A DNA stretch of 64,000 nucleotides, from NCBI GenBank assembly GCA_029975165.1, contig JARKPR010000068.1:56868-120867 (forward strand). The letters run 5' to 3'. Below are positions 49,903-61,087 of this stretch, piece by piece. The DNA is from Selenomonadales bacterium. Its GTDB lineage: Bacteria; Bacillota; Negativicutes; Sporomusales; UBA7701. The position numbers were made by a program, and so were the translations under genes. How positions within the stretch are numbered: position 1 is the first letter of the stretch; the number at the start of each line of letters is the position of its first letter. The notes beneath the pieces were generated by a model, which did no database searches, had not been told where the DNA came from, and worked only from the letters and a program-made list of their open reading frames with translations.

Positions 49903-50253
49903 TTATGTGGTGAAGAGTATCAGGGCGATGAATTCGAGGGTGGTTGTGCCGTTGTTGGCGATGGAGTGGCTTTCGCCGTCTTTGGTGAAGACGACGTCGC
50001 CCGGTCCGACGACGACTTCTTGGCCGTTGTCGTCGACGGTGCCCTGACCGCTGATGATGTAGTAGGCTTCCATGTCGCCCTTGTGCTGGTGCAGGCCGAG
50101 GGAGCACCCCGGTTCGATGGCGTTGCGGGCGAACAGGCGCCCTTTGCCGTAGAATTCTTCCTTTTCGAGGATTTGGGTCATCTTGACGTCGCCCTGCCCG
50201 CCGAAGCGGTTGGTGACAATGTCGATTTTAAGGTCGCCGGCTCTTTTGATCAT
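49903..50253 (-). CDS. Cupin protein (paralogue 2)
   Basis: A 116-residue cupin close to paralogue 1: MIKRAGDLKIDIVTNRFGGQGDVKMTQILEKEEFYGKGRLFARNAIEPGCSLGLHQHKGDMEAYYIISGQGTVDDNGQEVVVGPGDVVFTKDGESHSIANNGTTTLEFIALILF. Metal-binding His/Gln positions are conserved. It lies between the TPP enzyme and LctP on the same strand, so it is in the middle of the proposed operon. The ATG at 50253 has GAGGAGGTTC. A role in sensing or converting the imported acid is possible but unproven. Confidence 0.88.
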   Translation of the reverse strand: MIKRAGDLKIDIVTNRFGGQGDVKMTQILEKEEFYGKGRLFARNAIEPGCSLGLHQHKGDMEAYYIISGQGTVDDNGQEVVVGPGDVVFTKDGESHSIANNGTTTLEFIALILFTT

Positions 50254-50300
50254 GTCCGAACCTCCTCAATTTTTCAGTTGTTTTCATTTTTCGCCCGGCT

Positions 50301-51980
50301 TCAGCAGAATTCCTTCACGCAGTCGACCGCCGCCCCCATGGAGCAGTCGGTGTTCTTCTCGCAGATGATGTCGATGACGTAAGGTTTGCCTGCTTTGACG
50401 GCCCGGGCGAGGGCGGGGGCGATGTCGTCCGGGTTGGTGACCCGCTCGCCGGCGCAGGCGAAGCCTTCGGCGACTTTGATGTAGTCGAGGGTGTCCTGGT
50501 TTTCGTCCATGGCGACGGCGTGCTCGAAGCCGTAGGCGTATTTCTGGTTCTGCCTGATGAGGCTAAGGTAGGCGTTGTTGACGATGACGACGATGACCGG
50601 GACTTTGTAGGCGGCGCAGACGGCAAGTTCTTCGACGAGGAAGGTGAAGCCGAAGTCGCCCATGACGGCGACGGCGTGCTTGCCGGGGTTGGCGATCTTG
50701 GCTCCGAAGGCGGCGGGGATGTCGAAGCCGAGGGTGCCGGCACCCCCCGAGGGCAGGTAGAGGCGGGGCTGGTCGACGTCCTGGAGCTGGCCGGACCAGA
50801 TCTGGTTGAGGCCGCAGCCGGTGGTGAACATGGCGTCGTTTTTAAAGAATTTGTTGAGTTCTTCGTATACGCGGTGGGGTTTGATGGGTACGGTGTCGTA
50901 GTCGGTCTTCCGTTTGAGCTGGGCGCGGAGGGCCGGCAGGGCCGCGGCCCTGGTTCCGTCCTTGGGCTTGCCTTCTTGGGCGGCGACGTCGAGGAGCGCC
51001 TGGAGGGCGTATTTGGCGTCGGCGACGATGCCGAGGTCGGGCTGGAATATTTTGCCGATCTCGCTGGATTCGACGTTGATGTGGATGAATTTGCGGTTGC
51101 CTTTGTAGGCGGCGATGTTGCCGGTGTGGCGGTCGGTGAAGCGGCAGCCGATGCCGAGGACGAGGTCGGAGTCGACGAAGACTTTGTTGCCGATCGGCTG
51201 GCCGACCTGGATGCCGGCGTGGCCGGCGTGGAGAGGATGGTCGGCCGGGATGCCGCCTTTGGCCATGTAGGTGGTGATGACGGGTATCTGGAGCATTTCG
51301 GCGAGTTTGACGCACAGGTCGGCGGCTTCGGCGAGGATGACGCCGCCGCCCATGATGATGACCGGGCTGTCGGCGGCGTTGATCATGGCTATGGCCGCGC
51401 GGATGTCGGCCAGGTCGGGGTGCGGGTTGTCCCAGGCCAGCGGCTTGTAGGCACCGGCGTCGAATTCGATTTCGGCCGTCTGAACGTCGAGGGGCAGGTC
51501 GATGACCACCGGTCCCGGTTTGCCCATGCGGGCCGTTTGGAAAGCCTTCTGAAATACGGATACGATTTTTCCGGGGTCGGTGACGCAGTAGGTGGCCTTG
51601 GCGATCGGTTCGCAGATTTTGGCGATGTCGACGCACTGGAAGGCGTCTTTGCCGAGCTGGGAGGTAACGGCCTGGCCGGTGAGGGCGATGAGGGGAATGG
51701 AGTCGATGTTGGCGGTGTATATGCCGGTGACGAAGTTGGTGGCCCCGGGGCCGGAGGTGCAGATCGCGGCCGCGAGCCGGCCGCTGGCCCGGAAGTAGGC
51801 GTCGGCGGCGTGGACGGCGGCTTCTTCGTGCCTGACGGTATAATGTTTGATGCCGGATGCGGCGAGGTACTTGTACACCGGGTTTATGCCTGCGCCGGGT
51901 ATGCCGAAGGCGTCGGTGATGCCTTCTTGTTCGAGAATTTTGACGATCGCCTGGGCGACACTCATTTTTTCGGTAGTCAT
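50301..51980 (-). CDS. Glyoxylate-carboligase-like TPP enzyme (with canonical Glu)
   Basis: A 559-residue thiamine-diphosphate enzyme. It has the three-domain acetolactate-synthase layout and closest resemblance to glyoxylate carboligase: QTAEIEFDAGAYKPL, GIGCRFTDRHTGNIAAYKGNRKFIHINVE, GIVADAKYALQALL, VPIKPHRVYEELNKFF and a C-terminal MGAAVDCVKEF. The TPP motif GDFGFTFLVEELAVCAAYKVPVIVVIVNNAYL is intact. The cofactor-activating position is Glu52 (RHE), whereas true Gcl has Val there. It could make tartronate semialdehyde from glyoxylate or act on another 2-keto acid. ATG 51980 follows GGGGG. The LysR gene is divergent. hyi and glxR are absent. Confidence 0.85.
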   Translation of the reverse strand: MTTEKMSVAQAIVKILEQEGITDAFGIPGAGINPVYKYLAASGIKHYTVRHEEAAVHAADAYFRASGRLAAAICTSGPGATNFVTGIYTANIDSIPLIALTGQAVTSQLGKDAFQCVDIAKICEPIAKATYCVTDPGKIVSVFQKAFQTARMGKPGPVVIDLPLDVQTAEIEFDAGAYKPLAWDNPHPDLADIRAAIAMINAADSPVIIMGGGVILAEAADLCVKLAEMLQIPVITTYMAKGGIPADHPLHAGHAGIQVGQPIGNKVFVDSDLVLGIGCRFTDRHTGNIAAYKGNRKFIHINVESSEIGKIFQPDLGIVADAKYALQALLDVAAQEGKPKDGTRAAALPALRAQLKRKTDYDTVPIKPHRVYEELNKFFKNDAMFTTGCGLNQIWSGQLQDVDQPRLYLPSGGAGTLGFDIPAAFGAKIANPGKHAVAVMGDFGFTFLVEELAVCAAYKVPVIVVIVNNAYLSLIRQNQKYAYGFEHAVAMDENQDTLDYIKVAEGFACAGERVTNPDDIAPALARAVKAGKPYVIDIICEKNTDCSMGAAVDCVKEFC

Positions 51981-52166
51981 TTTCATCCCCCACTTGTCGT
52001 TAATGGTTTGGTATGTCCGCCAGTTGTCTGCCAAGTGCACCCCCCTCCTGTAAAATTTTGGGTCACTTTAATTATAAACCGGTCTCCTGGCAACGTAAAA
52101 TTGATTATCAGAATATTTCGTATGCCTAAAACTTATAGTACAATGAAGTTGGAAGGAGGGGTGGGG

Positions 52167-54675
<2,509 letters not shown>

Positions 54676-54682
54676 CCGGCGG

Positions 54683-55411
54683 TTAGAGGGTGAGGGTTTC
54701 GAAGATATTGTATTCGGTGTCGAAGTAGAGCAGTTTTCGGCTTAGAGGCTCGCCGACGCCGGTGAGGAGTTTCATGACTTCCTGCGCCTGGAGGGCGGCG
54801 GCGATGGCCGGGGTGGCGGCCGGGTTGCCGAGTACGGTTTCGATGCCGCGCGCCGGGCCGGCGGCCGGGTGGTAGATCCGTTCGAGGCCGGGGTCGCCGG
54901 GGAGCAGGGTGGCGACCTGGCCGGTGAAGCCGGCGATGGCGCCGTGGACGAGGGGGATGGCGAGCTGGCGGGCGGCGCGGGCGAGCAGTTGGCGGTCGCC
55001 GATGGTGTCGAGGGCGTCGACGATGACGTCCATGCCGGTGAGGAGGGCGACGGCGTTGCCGGCGTCAAGCATGCACGGCACGGCGTCGACGGCGACGTCG
55101 GTGTTGATGCAGGCGACGCGGGCGGCGGCGGCGGCGGCTTTGCCGGCGCCGAGGTTGGTTTCGGTGGCCAGGAGCTGCCTGTTGAGGTTGTGGGCGGCGA
55201 AGGCGTCGCCGTCGATGATCCGGAGGTAGCCTACGCCCATTCTGGCGAGCAGTTCGATGACGGTGCCGCCGAGGCCGCCGGCGCCGACGACGGCGACTCT
55301 GGCGGCGAGGAGGCGCGCCTGGCCGGCGGCGCCGATGGTGCCGGCGTTGCGCAGGTACCGTTCCGGCACCTGGCCGGCTTCGAGCAGGGCCAGCGTTTCT
55401 TCGCGGCCCAT
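54683..55411 (-). CDS. ThiF/MoeB-type ubiquitin-like-protein activating enzyme
   Basis: A 242-residue E1-like enzyme: VAVVGAGGLGGTVIELLARMGVGYLRIIDGDAFAAHNLNRQLLATETNLGAGKAAAAAARV (nucleotide loop, Arg and Lys for adenylation, about 37-97) and DVIVDALDTIGDRQLLARAARQLAIPLVHGAIAGFTGQVATLLPG. It would adenylate the C-terminal Gly-Gly of the MoaD-like proteins encoded directly upstream, for sulfur transfer in tungstopterin synthesis. The usual CxxC zinc site of MoeB is not evident. ATG 55411 touches the preceding gene's stop region (overlap of one base). Confidence 0.9.
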   Translation of the reverse strand: MGREETLALLEAGQVPERYLRNAGTIGAAGQARLLAARVAVVGAGGLGGTVIELLARMGVGYLRIIDGDAFAAHNLNRQLLATETNLGAGKAAAAAARVACINTDVAVDAVPCMLDAGNAVALLTGMDVIVDALDTIGDRQLLARAARQLAIPLVHGAIAGFTGQVATLLPGDPGLERIYHPAAGPARGIETVLGNPAATPAIAAALQAQEVMKLLTGVGEPLSRKLLYFDTEYNIFETLTL

Positions 55412-55412
55412 G

Positions 55413-55649
55413 TCAGCCGCCTCCGAGCGGCGGGAAGACGCCGAGCCGGTCGCCGTCCCGCAGGACGCGGCCGAGATCGGCGGCGATGCCGTTGACCATG
55501 AGCAGCCGCACTGCGGCGGGGTCGACGTTGACGAGGGCGAGGAGGTCGGCGACGGTGGCGCCGGCGGACGCGGCGACGGTGAGGACGCCGGCCGGGGCGT
55601 CGGGGGCGGCTTGCCTGAGGGTGGCGTAGAGGCGGACTTCGATCTGCAT
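55413..55649 (-). CDS. MoaD/ThiS-family sulfur carrier ending in Gly-Gly
   Basis: A 78-residue beta-grasp protein: MQIEVRLYATLRQAAPDAPAGVLTVAASAGATVADLLALVNVDPAAVRLLMVNGIAADLGRVLRDGDRLGVFPPLGGG. The C-terminal GG can be activated by the downstream ThiF protein to carry sulfur as a thiocarboxylate, for molybdo- or tungstopterin. It begins one base after the previous gene on the same strand. ATG 55649 follows AAGGAGG. A MoaE partner is not in this window. Confidence 0.9.
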   Translation of the reverse strand: MQIEVRLYATLRQAAPDAPAGVLTVAASAGATVADLLALVNVDPAAVRLLMVNGIAADLGRVLRDGDRLGVFPPLGGG

Positions 55650-55650
55650 A

Positions 55651-55953
55651 TCAGGTACCTCCTTCGGCGGGGAGGTTGCGTTTGAAGCCGAGGAGGACGC
55701 GGTAGGGCCCGGGGATGCCGGGCGGGGCGAGGGCGACGCGGTCGCCGGGGTTTATCACGGCCACGGGGGGTAGGGATACTTTGCCGTTGATGAAAATGCC
55801 TTCGACCCGCTCGGCGGGGATGTCGAGCAGGGCGAGCAGGTCATAGCCTTTGACGGGGCCGGGGAGGACGAGCTCGCGGGGGTTGCTCCAGCCGCGCTCG
55901 CGGAACGTGTCGGCAAGGCCCATGAAGGCCCTGAGTTCGATCGCGCCTTCCAT
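55651..55953 (-). CDS. MoaD/ThiS-like beta-grasp protein with GGT terminus
   Basis: A 100-residue protein: PVKGYDLLALLDIPAERVEGIFINGKVSLPPVAVINPGDRVALAPPGIPGPYRVLLGFKRNLPAEGGT. The LLALLDIPAERVEGIFINGK and PGDRVALAPPG pieces match ThiS/MoaD-like carriers in AOR clusters. The end is Gly-Gly-Thr, so activation would need removal of the last Thr or a structural role instead. The N-terminus (MEGAIELRAFMGLADTFRERGWSNPREL) extends the fold. It lies between the MoeA fusion and the GG-ending MoaD with 1-base and 19-base gaps. Confidence 0.82.
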   Translation of the reverse strand: MEGAIELRAFMGLADTFRERGWSNPRELVLPGPVKGYDLLALLDIPAERVEGIFINGKVSLPPVAVINPGDRVALAPPGIPGPYRVLLGFKRNLPAEGGT

Positions 55954-55972
55954 TGCGTTACCTCCGTGGTCG

Positions 55973-57925
55973 TTATTGGCCCGCCGGCCGGCCGGCGGCG
56001 ATTATCTTCCCGGCGTCCGCGAGGTCGTAGCCGCCCATGGCTTCGGCCTCGCGGCGGAATTCGTCCGTCTGGAGGATGTCGATTATGTATCGGCCGCGTT
56101 CGTCGTCGGCGGCGAAGTTGAGGATGAGGTCGTATTGTTCGGCGGCCACGGGGATGAAGTCGAGCCCGAGGGCGAGGGCCGCGGCCTGGACGCCGAGGCC
56201 AGCGTCGGCCGCGCCGGCGGCGACGCTGGCGGCTACGGCCATGTGGGTGCCGACTTCTTTTTCGTAGCCGTCGATGGCGGCCGGGTCGAGGCCGGCCTGG
56301 CCGAGGCGGTAGTCGAGGAGCATGCGCGTGCCGGAGCCGCGCTGGCGGTTGACGAAGGCGACGCCGGGCCGGGCGAGGTCGGCGAGGCCGGTCAGTCCCT
56401 GGGGGTTGCCGGGCCGGACCATGAGGCCCTGCTGGCGCATGGCCATGTGGACGAGCAGCCAGGAGCCGGGCAGGCATTTCTCGACCTGGGCGACGTTGTA
56501 GCGGCCGGTGGCGGGGTCGAGGAGGTGGACGCCGGCGAGGTGGGCTTCGTTGTTGCGGATGGCCATGATGCCGCCCATGCTGCCGACGTTGGCGCAGGCG
56601 AGGGAGAGGCGGCCGGACCGCCGCCGCAGGTGGACGCCGAGGAGGTCGAGGGCCATGTCGTGGCTGCCGACGGCGAGGATGGTGTCGGCCGGGCTGGCCT
56701 GGCCGAATACGGCGACCGGGACGACGGCCCCGGCGGCGAGGCCGGTGGAGGCTTCGTCGACGGCGATGATGCCCTGGGCCTTGGTGAGGGAGGAGATGAG
56801 GCCGGCGCCGCGCCCCTGGGGGGCGGCGACGGTTTTGCCGCGGATGGTGCCGAGCGATACGCGGATGTATTCTTCGACGCCGATGGTGGAGGCGACCTGT
56901 TTGACGAGGGCGGCGTCCACGGGGGCGGGGGCGGGGATGGGCAGCTTTTGCCGGGCGAGGAGGATGTCGCGGACGAAGAGCTCGGCGGTGAGCATGGCGG
57001 CCACGGGGTAGCCGGGCAGGCCGATGACGGGTTTGCCCTGGCAGACGGCGAGGACGACCGGTTTGCCGGGTTTTATGGCCACGCCGTGGGCCAGCACTTC
57101 GCCGAGGTCGGCGAGGATGTCGGCGGTGTAGTCTTCGCGGCCGGCGGAGGTGCCGGCGTTGATGACGACCATGTCGCTGGTCCGGAGGGCGGCGAAGACG
57201 GCCGCTTTGATGGCCTGGCTGTTGTCACGGACGATGGGCAGGCGTACAGGGTCGCCGCCCCAGGTGGCGACGGCGGCGGCGAGCATGTGGGAGTTGACGT
57301 CGAGGATGGCGCCGGGCCTGAGCTCGCGGCTGGCGGCGACGAGTTCGTCGCCGGTGGGGATGACGGCCACGCGGGGTTTTTTGACGACGGCGACCGTCTC
57401 CAGCCCGGCGGCGAGCAGGGCGGCGATGTCGACCGGGGTGACGACGCGGTGTTCGGGGACGACCATCTCGCGGGCGACGATGTCTTCGCCGATGATGCGG
57501 ACGTGCTGCCAGGGGGTGGCGGCGGCCGTTATTTCGGCGGCGGCGCCGTCGAGGTGGATGTCTTCGATCATGATGACGGCGTTGGTGCCGGCCGGCATGG
57601 CGTCGCCGGTGTCGATCATGTAGCAGCAGCCGGGGGCGAAGGGTTTGGCCGCCGAGAGCAGCGCAAGGCGGCGGGGGGCGGTTTCCTGGGCGCCGTAGGT
57701 GTCGGGGGCCCAGACGGCGATGCCGTCCATGGCGGCGCCGTTGTAGTGGGGCACGGAGTTTTCGGCGTAGACGGAGGACGCGGTGACGCGGCCGAGGGCG
57801 GCGTCGACGGGGAGGACTTCGGCCGGCGGGGCGGCGAAGTAGCCGGCGGCGGCGAGGCTTTGCCGCCAGAGGTCCTGCGCCTGTTTGCGCGACAGGCAGT
57901 TGAGGTAGGCTTTGTTCCTGGGCAT
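55973..57925 (-). CDS. MoeA-type molybdopterin transferase fused to a periplasmic-binding-like domain
   Basis: A 650-residue fusion. Residues 1-415 form MoeA with a molybdopterin loop (YNGAAMDGIAVWA), IDTGDAMPAGTNAVIMIED, GDEL and INAGTSAGREDYT plus the GLPGYPVAAM segment. It inserts molybdenum or tungsten into the adenylated cofactor. Residues 430-650 resemble a LysR/ModE-type substrate-binding domain (ILAVGSHDMALDLLGVHLR...NRQRGSGTRMLLDYRL...VAASVAAGAADAGLGVQAAALALGLDFIPVAAEQYDLIL) that may bind the oxyanion or cofactor. ATG 57925 follows GGAGGGAA. It is coupled to the second MoeA 13 bases upstream. Confidence 0.9.
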   Translation of the reverse strand: MPRNKAYLNCLSRKQAQDLWRQSLAAAGYFAAPPAEVLPVDAALGRVTASSVYAENSVPHYNGAAMDGIAVWAPDTYGAQETAPRRLALLSAAKPFAPGCCYMIDTGDAMPAGTNAVIMIEDIHLDGAAAEITAAATPWQHVRIIGEDIVAREMVVPEHRVVTPVDIAALLAAGLETVAVVKKPRVAVIPTGDELVAASRELRPGAILDVNSHMLAAAVATWGGDPVRLPIVRDNSQAIKAAVFAALRTSDMVVINAGTSAGREDYTADILADLGEVLAHGVAIKPGKPVVLAVCQGKPVIGLPGYPVAAMLTAELFVRDILLARQKLPIPAPAPVDAALVKQVASTIGVEEYIRVSLGTIRGKTVAAPQGRGAGLISSLTKAQGIIAVDEASTGLAAGAVVPVAVFGQASPADTILAVGSHDMALDLLGVHLRRRSGRLSLACANVGSMGGIMAIRNNEAHLAGVHLLDPATGRYNVAQVEKCLPGSWLLVHMAMRQQGLMVRPGNPQGLTGLADLARPGVAFVNRQRGSGTRMLLDYRLGQAGLDPAAIDGYEKEVGTHMAVAASVAAGAADAGLGVQAAALALGLDFIPVAAEQYDLILNFAADDERGRYIIDILQTDEFRREAEAMGGYDLADAGKIIAAGRPAGQ

Positions 57926-57938
57926 TATTTCCCTCCGC

Positions 57939-59180
57939 TCACTGTGCGAACTTGATGAGCAGCACTTCGACGGTTTCGCCGCTGTAGAGGCCGCTTTTGT
58001 CGGCGGGGATGTGGACGACGCCGTCGGCTTGGGCGATGGTGCTTATCAGCCCCGATTTGCCGAGGATGGGGTCGGCGGTGTAGCGGCCGCCGCTCCTGGC
58101 GAGGCGGACGTTGATGAAGTCGTCGCGGCCGGGGGCCGAGGCGACGCTGCGGCTGATGACGGCCGGGACGCTCCAGGGCTCGACGGCGGTTTCGCCGAGG
58201 AGGGAGCGGATGGCCGGCCGGACGAGCTGCCCGCAGACGGTCATGGCGGCGACCGGGTGCCCGGGCAGGCCGAAGACGGGGACGGCGCCGACCATGCCGA
58301 AGACGGTAGGCCGTCCGGGCTTGACGGCGATGCCGTGGATGAGGACGCCGGGGGCGCCTAAAGCGCCGATGGCCTTGACAGTGTAGTCGCGGGCGCCGAC
58401 CGAGCTGCCGCCGGAGATGACGACGAGGCGGCTGGCGGCGACGGCTTTGGCGAGGATGGCGAGGAAGTCGTGGTAGTTGTCCCTGACGATGCCGAGGCGG
58501 GTGACGGCGCAGCCGGCAGCCGCGAGCATGGCGCCGAGGGAGTGGGAGTTTATGTCGCGGATCTGGCCGCCGGCAGGGGCCAGGCCGAGGTCGACGAGTT
58601 CGTCGCCGCTGGAGATGACAGCTACGGCCGGTTTCTCGCGGACCGGGACGCGGCAGTGGCCGCAGGCGGCGAGGATGCCGAGGTGCTGGGGGCCGAGGAG
58701 GGTGCCGCGGCCGACGATGACGGCGCCGGCGGCGATGTCTTCGCCTTTGGCGACGACGTTTTCGCCGGGGGCGGCGACTTTGAGCACGAGTAAGGTGGCG
58801 TCGTCCGGCCGGTCGGTGTGTTCGAGCATGACGACGGCGTCGGCGCCGGCCGGCAGCATGCCGCCGGTGGGGATGGCGACCGCCTGGCCGGGACGGAGGG
58901 CGCCGGGCGCTTCGCCGCCCATGGCGACTTCGCCGGCGATGGCGAGCAGGGCGGGGACGGATTCGCCGGCGCCGAACGTGTCGGCGCTGCGTACGGCGAA
59001 GCCGTCGACGCTGGAACGGCTGAAGGGAGGCAGGTCTTCGCCGGCGACGATGTCGGCGGCGGCGACCCTGCCGAGGGCGCCGGGCAGGTCGACCGCCTCC
59101 CGGCCGATGATGATGCCGGCGAGGCTGGCGGCGACGCGGGCGCGCGCTTCGCTGAGCGGCAGGTATTGAAAGAATTCCAC
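57939..59180 (-). CDS. moeA: Molybdopterin molybdenumtransferase MoeA
   Basis: A 413-residue MoeA: SRSSVDGFAVRSADTFGAGE, IPTGGMLPAGADAVVMLEHTD, ISSGDELVDLGLAPAGGQIRDINSHSLGAMLAAAG, ISGGSSVGARDYTVKAIGALG and the GLPGHPVAAMTV signature. It is full length, with four domains. Together with the neighbouring fusion it provides two transferases, so one may be specialised for tungsten. It starts at GTG 59180 with a GGGGTGAA site. A hairpin lies between it and AOR upstream. Confidence 0.92.
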   Translation of the reverse strand: MEFFQYLPLSEARARVAASLAGIIIGREAVDLPGALGRVAAADIVAGEDLPPFSRSSVDGFAVRSADTFGAGESVPALLAIAGEVAMGGEAPGALRPGQAVAIPTGGMLPAGADAVVMLEHTDRPDDATLLVLKVAAPGENVVAKGEDIAAGAVIVGRGTLLGPQHLGILAACGHCRVPVREKPAVAVISSGDELVDLGLAPAGGQIRDINSHSLGAMLAAAGCAVTRLGIVRDNYHDFLAILAKAVAASRLVVISGGSSVGARDYTVKAIGALGAPGVLIHGIAVKPGRPTVFGMVGAVPVFGLPGHPVAAMTVCGQLVRPAIRSLLGETAVEPWSVPAVISRSVASAPGRDDFINVRLARSGGRYTADPILGKSGLISTIAQADGVVHIPADKSGLYSGETVEVLLIKFAQ

Positions 59181-59228
59181 GGCTTGTTCACCCCGAGATT
59201 ATCTTACCATACCTTTTCCCAAAACGCA

Positions 59229-59254
59229 CCTGGCCGGCGATGAAGCCGGCCAGG
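59229..59254. terminator. Hairpin between AOR and moeA
   Basis: CCTGGCCGGC (59229-59238) and GCCGGCCAGG (59245-59254) form a 10-bp stem around GATGAA, with a short T-run after it on either strand. It may reduce expression of the downstream moeA genes relative to AOR. Confidence 0.6.
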
Positions 59255-59280
59255 CCAGTTTTATTCTTTTGGGCTCAGGA

Positions 59281-61002
59281 TCAGAAGTTGAACACTTTGT
59301 CGAGTTCGCTTTTCGGGATGTCGAAGACGACGTTGTGGGGCGGGAGTTGTTCCTTGCGGAAGAACTCCGGCAGGTCGTCGTCGCCTTGGCCGATGCCGGC
59401 GCCGGCGTTGAAGGCCCGCTCGTCGCGCAGCACCTGTTTGCCCATTTCGAGGTAGTCGTCGGCCGTTTTCTGCCAGCCGAAGCGGGCGTTGCACATTTCG
59501 ATGATGCCTTCGAGGGCTTCGGGGATGTCGAGGACGGCGAAGGCCACGAACAGGCAGAGGCCGGTGCTGTCGAGGAAGGCGGTGGCGATCTGGAGGTTGC
59601 GGGACAGGTCGACCTGGCCTTCGGGTTTGAGCGGGTCGACTTTGCCGCCGACGCTGAGGATGTTGGCGGTGACGGAGTAGCCGGCGGTGTGGTCGGCGCC
59701 CATGGGGGTGGTGGCGTAGGTGACGCCGACGCCTTTGACGGCGCGCGGGTCGTAGGCCGGGATGGCCTGGCCCTTGACGGTGGGCACGCGGGTGATGCCG
59801 AAGGCTTTGCCGGTAACTTCGGCGCCGCTGCCGAGGATGCGGCCGAGCGGGGTGGCTTTGCCGATTTCCTTGATGAGTTCGATGGCCGCCTTGCTGTCGC
59901 CGAATTTGGCGACGCCGGCTTCCATGGCCACGCCGAGGGCGACGCCGGTTTCGATGGTGTCGACGCCGTAGTCGTCGCACAGCCTGTTCATGAGGGCGAT
60001 GTCGTCGAGGTTGTCGATGCCGAGGTCGGCGCCGAGCGACCAGCAGCTTTCGTATTCGAAGCCGCCGGTGAGCACGTCGCCTTTTTTGTCTTTGTAGATG
60101 TTGGAGCAGCGGATGATGCAGCCGGGCGAGCAGCCGTGGCCGGTCTTGCCGCCGCGCTCCATGGCGGTGGCGTGCAGCGTTTCGCCGCCGATGTTGTTGG
60201 CGCCTTCGAAGCGGCCGCTGCTGAAGTTGCGGGTCGGTAGGCCGCCGGCTTCGCTGAGGATGTTGGCGAGGACGTCGGTGCCGTAGGTGGGCAGGCCCTG
60301 GCTGGTGACGGGATGGGCCAGGAGGGCGCCCGACAGTTTTTTGGCCCCGGCCCGGAAGGCGGCTTCGTCGGCGAAGGAGACCGGCCGGCCGCGGGCGTCG
60401 TCGACGACGATGGCTTTGAGACCTTTGCTGCCCATGACGGCGCCGAGGCCGCCGCGGCCGGCCTGGCGGGTGGGGGCGCCTTCCATGTCGGTAAAGCCCA
60501 CGCAGGCCTGGGCCATTTTGTTTTCGCCGGCGGTGCCGATGCAGCCGACGGCGGCTTTGGCGCCGTATTGCTTCTGGAGGGCGGCGGCGGTGTCGTAGAT
60601 GTCGAGGCCTTTGAGTCCGGGGGCTTCTTCGATGGCGATGCCGGCGGCCGTGACTTTGAGGACGTAGGGGACGTCCTTGTTCGGCAGGCCTTCGACGATG
60701 ATGCCGCGGATGCCCAGGCGGCCGAGCTTGGTGCTCATGGGGCCGCCGACGTTGCTTTCTTTGATGGTGCCGGTGAGCGGGCTTTTGGCGCCGAGCGACA
60801 TGCGGCCGCCGTTGGGGGCGCCGGTGCCGGACAGCAGGCCGGTGACGAAGACGAGCTTGTTGGCGGCGCCCAGCGGATGGGCCGCCGGGTCGACTTCGGC
60901 GCTGACGATGCGGGAGCTGAGGGCGCGTCCGCCCAGTCCCTGGTACTGGGGGCCGTCGTCTTTGCTGACCGCAAGGGTGGCCATGTTGACGCGGTAAAAC
61001 AT
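59281..61002 (-). CDS. Tungsten-dependent aldehyde ferredoxin oxidoreductase (AOR family)
   Basis: A 573-residue AOR: LGGRALSSRIVSAEVDPAAHPLGAANKLVFVTGLLSGTGAPNGGRMSLGAKSPLTGTIKESNVGG (tungstopterin-binding N-terminal domain), GLGAVMGSKGLKAIVV, the cluster-binding CSPGCIIRCSN motif with a further Cys in DSTGLCLF, and the CWSLGADLGIDNLDD core. It oxidises aldehydes to acids or the reverse with ferredoxin, using a bis-tungstopterin. ATG 61002 has GGAGGAG. It is preceded by a sigma-54 promoter and the activator gene. The particular aldehyde cannot be predicted. Confidence 0.93.
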   Translation of the reverse strand: MFYRVNMATLAVSKDDGPQYQGLGGRALSSRIVSAEVDPAAHPLGAANKLVFVTGLLSGTGAPNGGRMSLGAKSPLTGTIKESNVGGPMSTKLGRLGIRGIIVEGLPNKDVPYVLKVTAAGIAIEEAPGLKGLDIYDTAAALQKQYGAKAAVGCIGTAGENKMAQACVGFTDMEGAPTRQAGRGGLGAVMGSKGLKAIVVDDARGRPVSFADEAAFRAGAKKLSGALLAHPVTSQGLPTYGTDVLANILSEAGGLPTRNFSSGRFEGANNIGGETLHATAMERGGKTGHGCSPGCIIRCSNIYKDKKGDVLTGGFEYESCWSLGADLGIDNLDDIALMNRLCDDYGVDTIETGVALGVAMEAGVAKFGDSKAAIELIKEIGKATPLGRILGSGAEVTGKAFGITRVPTVKGQAIPAYDPRAVKGVGVTYATTPMGADHTAGYSVTANILSVGGKVDPLKPEGQVDLSRNLQIATAFLDSTGLCLFVAFAVLDIPEALEGIIEMCNARFGWQKTADDYLEMGKQVLRDERAFNAGAGIGQGDDDLPEFFRKEQLPPHNVVFDIPKSELDKVFNF

Positions 61003-61070
61003 TCGATCTCCTCCTCTTGGTTGTTTGCCTGGTGGTGGCGCGCCGCGACGGCGCACTGCCTGTTACCAGG

Positions 61071-61087
61071 TGCAAGAGGCATGCCAA
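61071..61087 (-). promoter_or_regulatory. Sigma-54 (-24/-12) promoter of the AOR gene
   Basis: On the minus strand TTGGCAT-N4-CTTGCA matches the sigma-54 consensus (TTGGCAC-N5-TTGC, with one substitution in the first element and exact spacing). It lies 69-85 bases before the AOR start codon and next to the sigma-54 activator gene. Confidence 0.88.
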
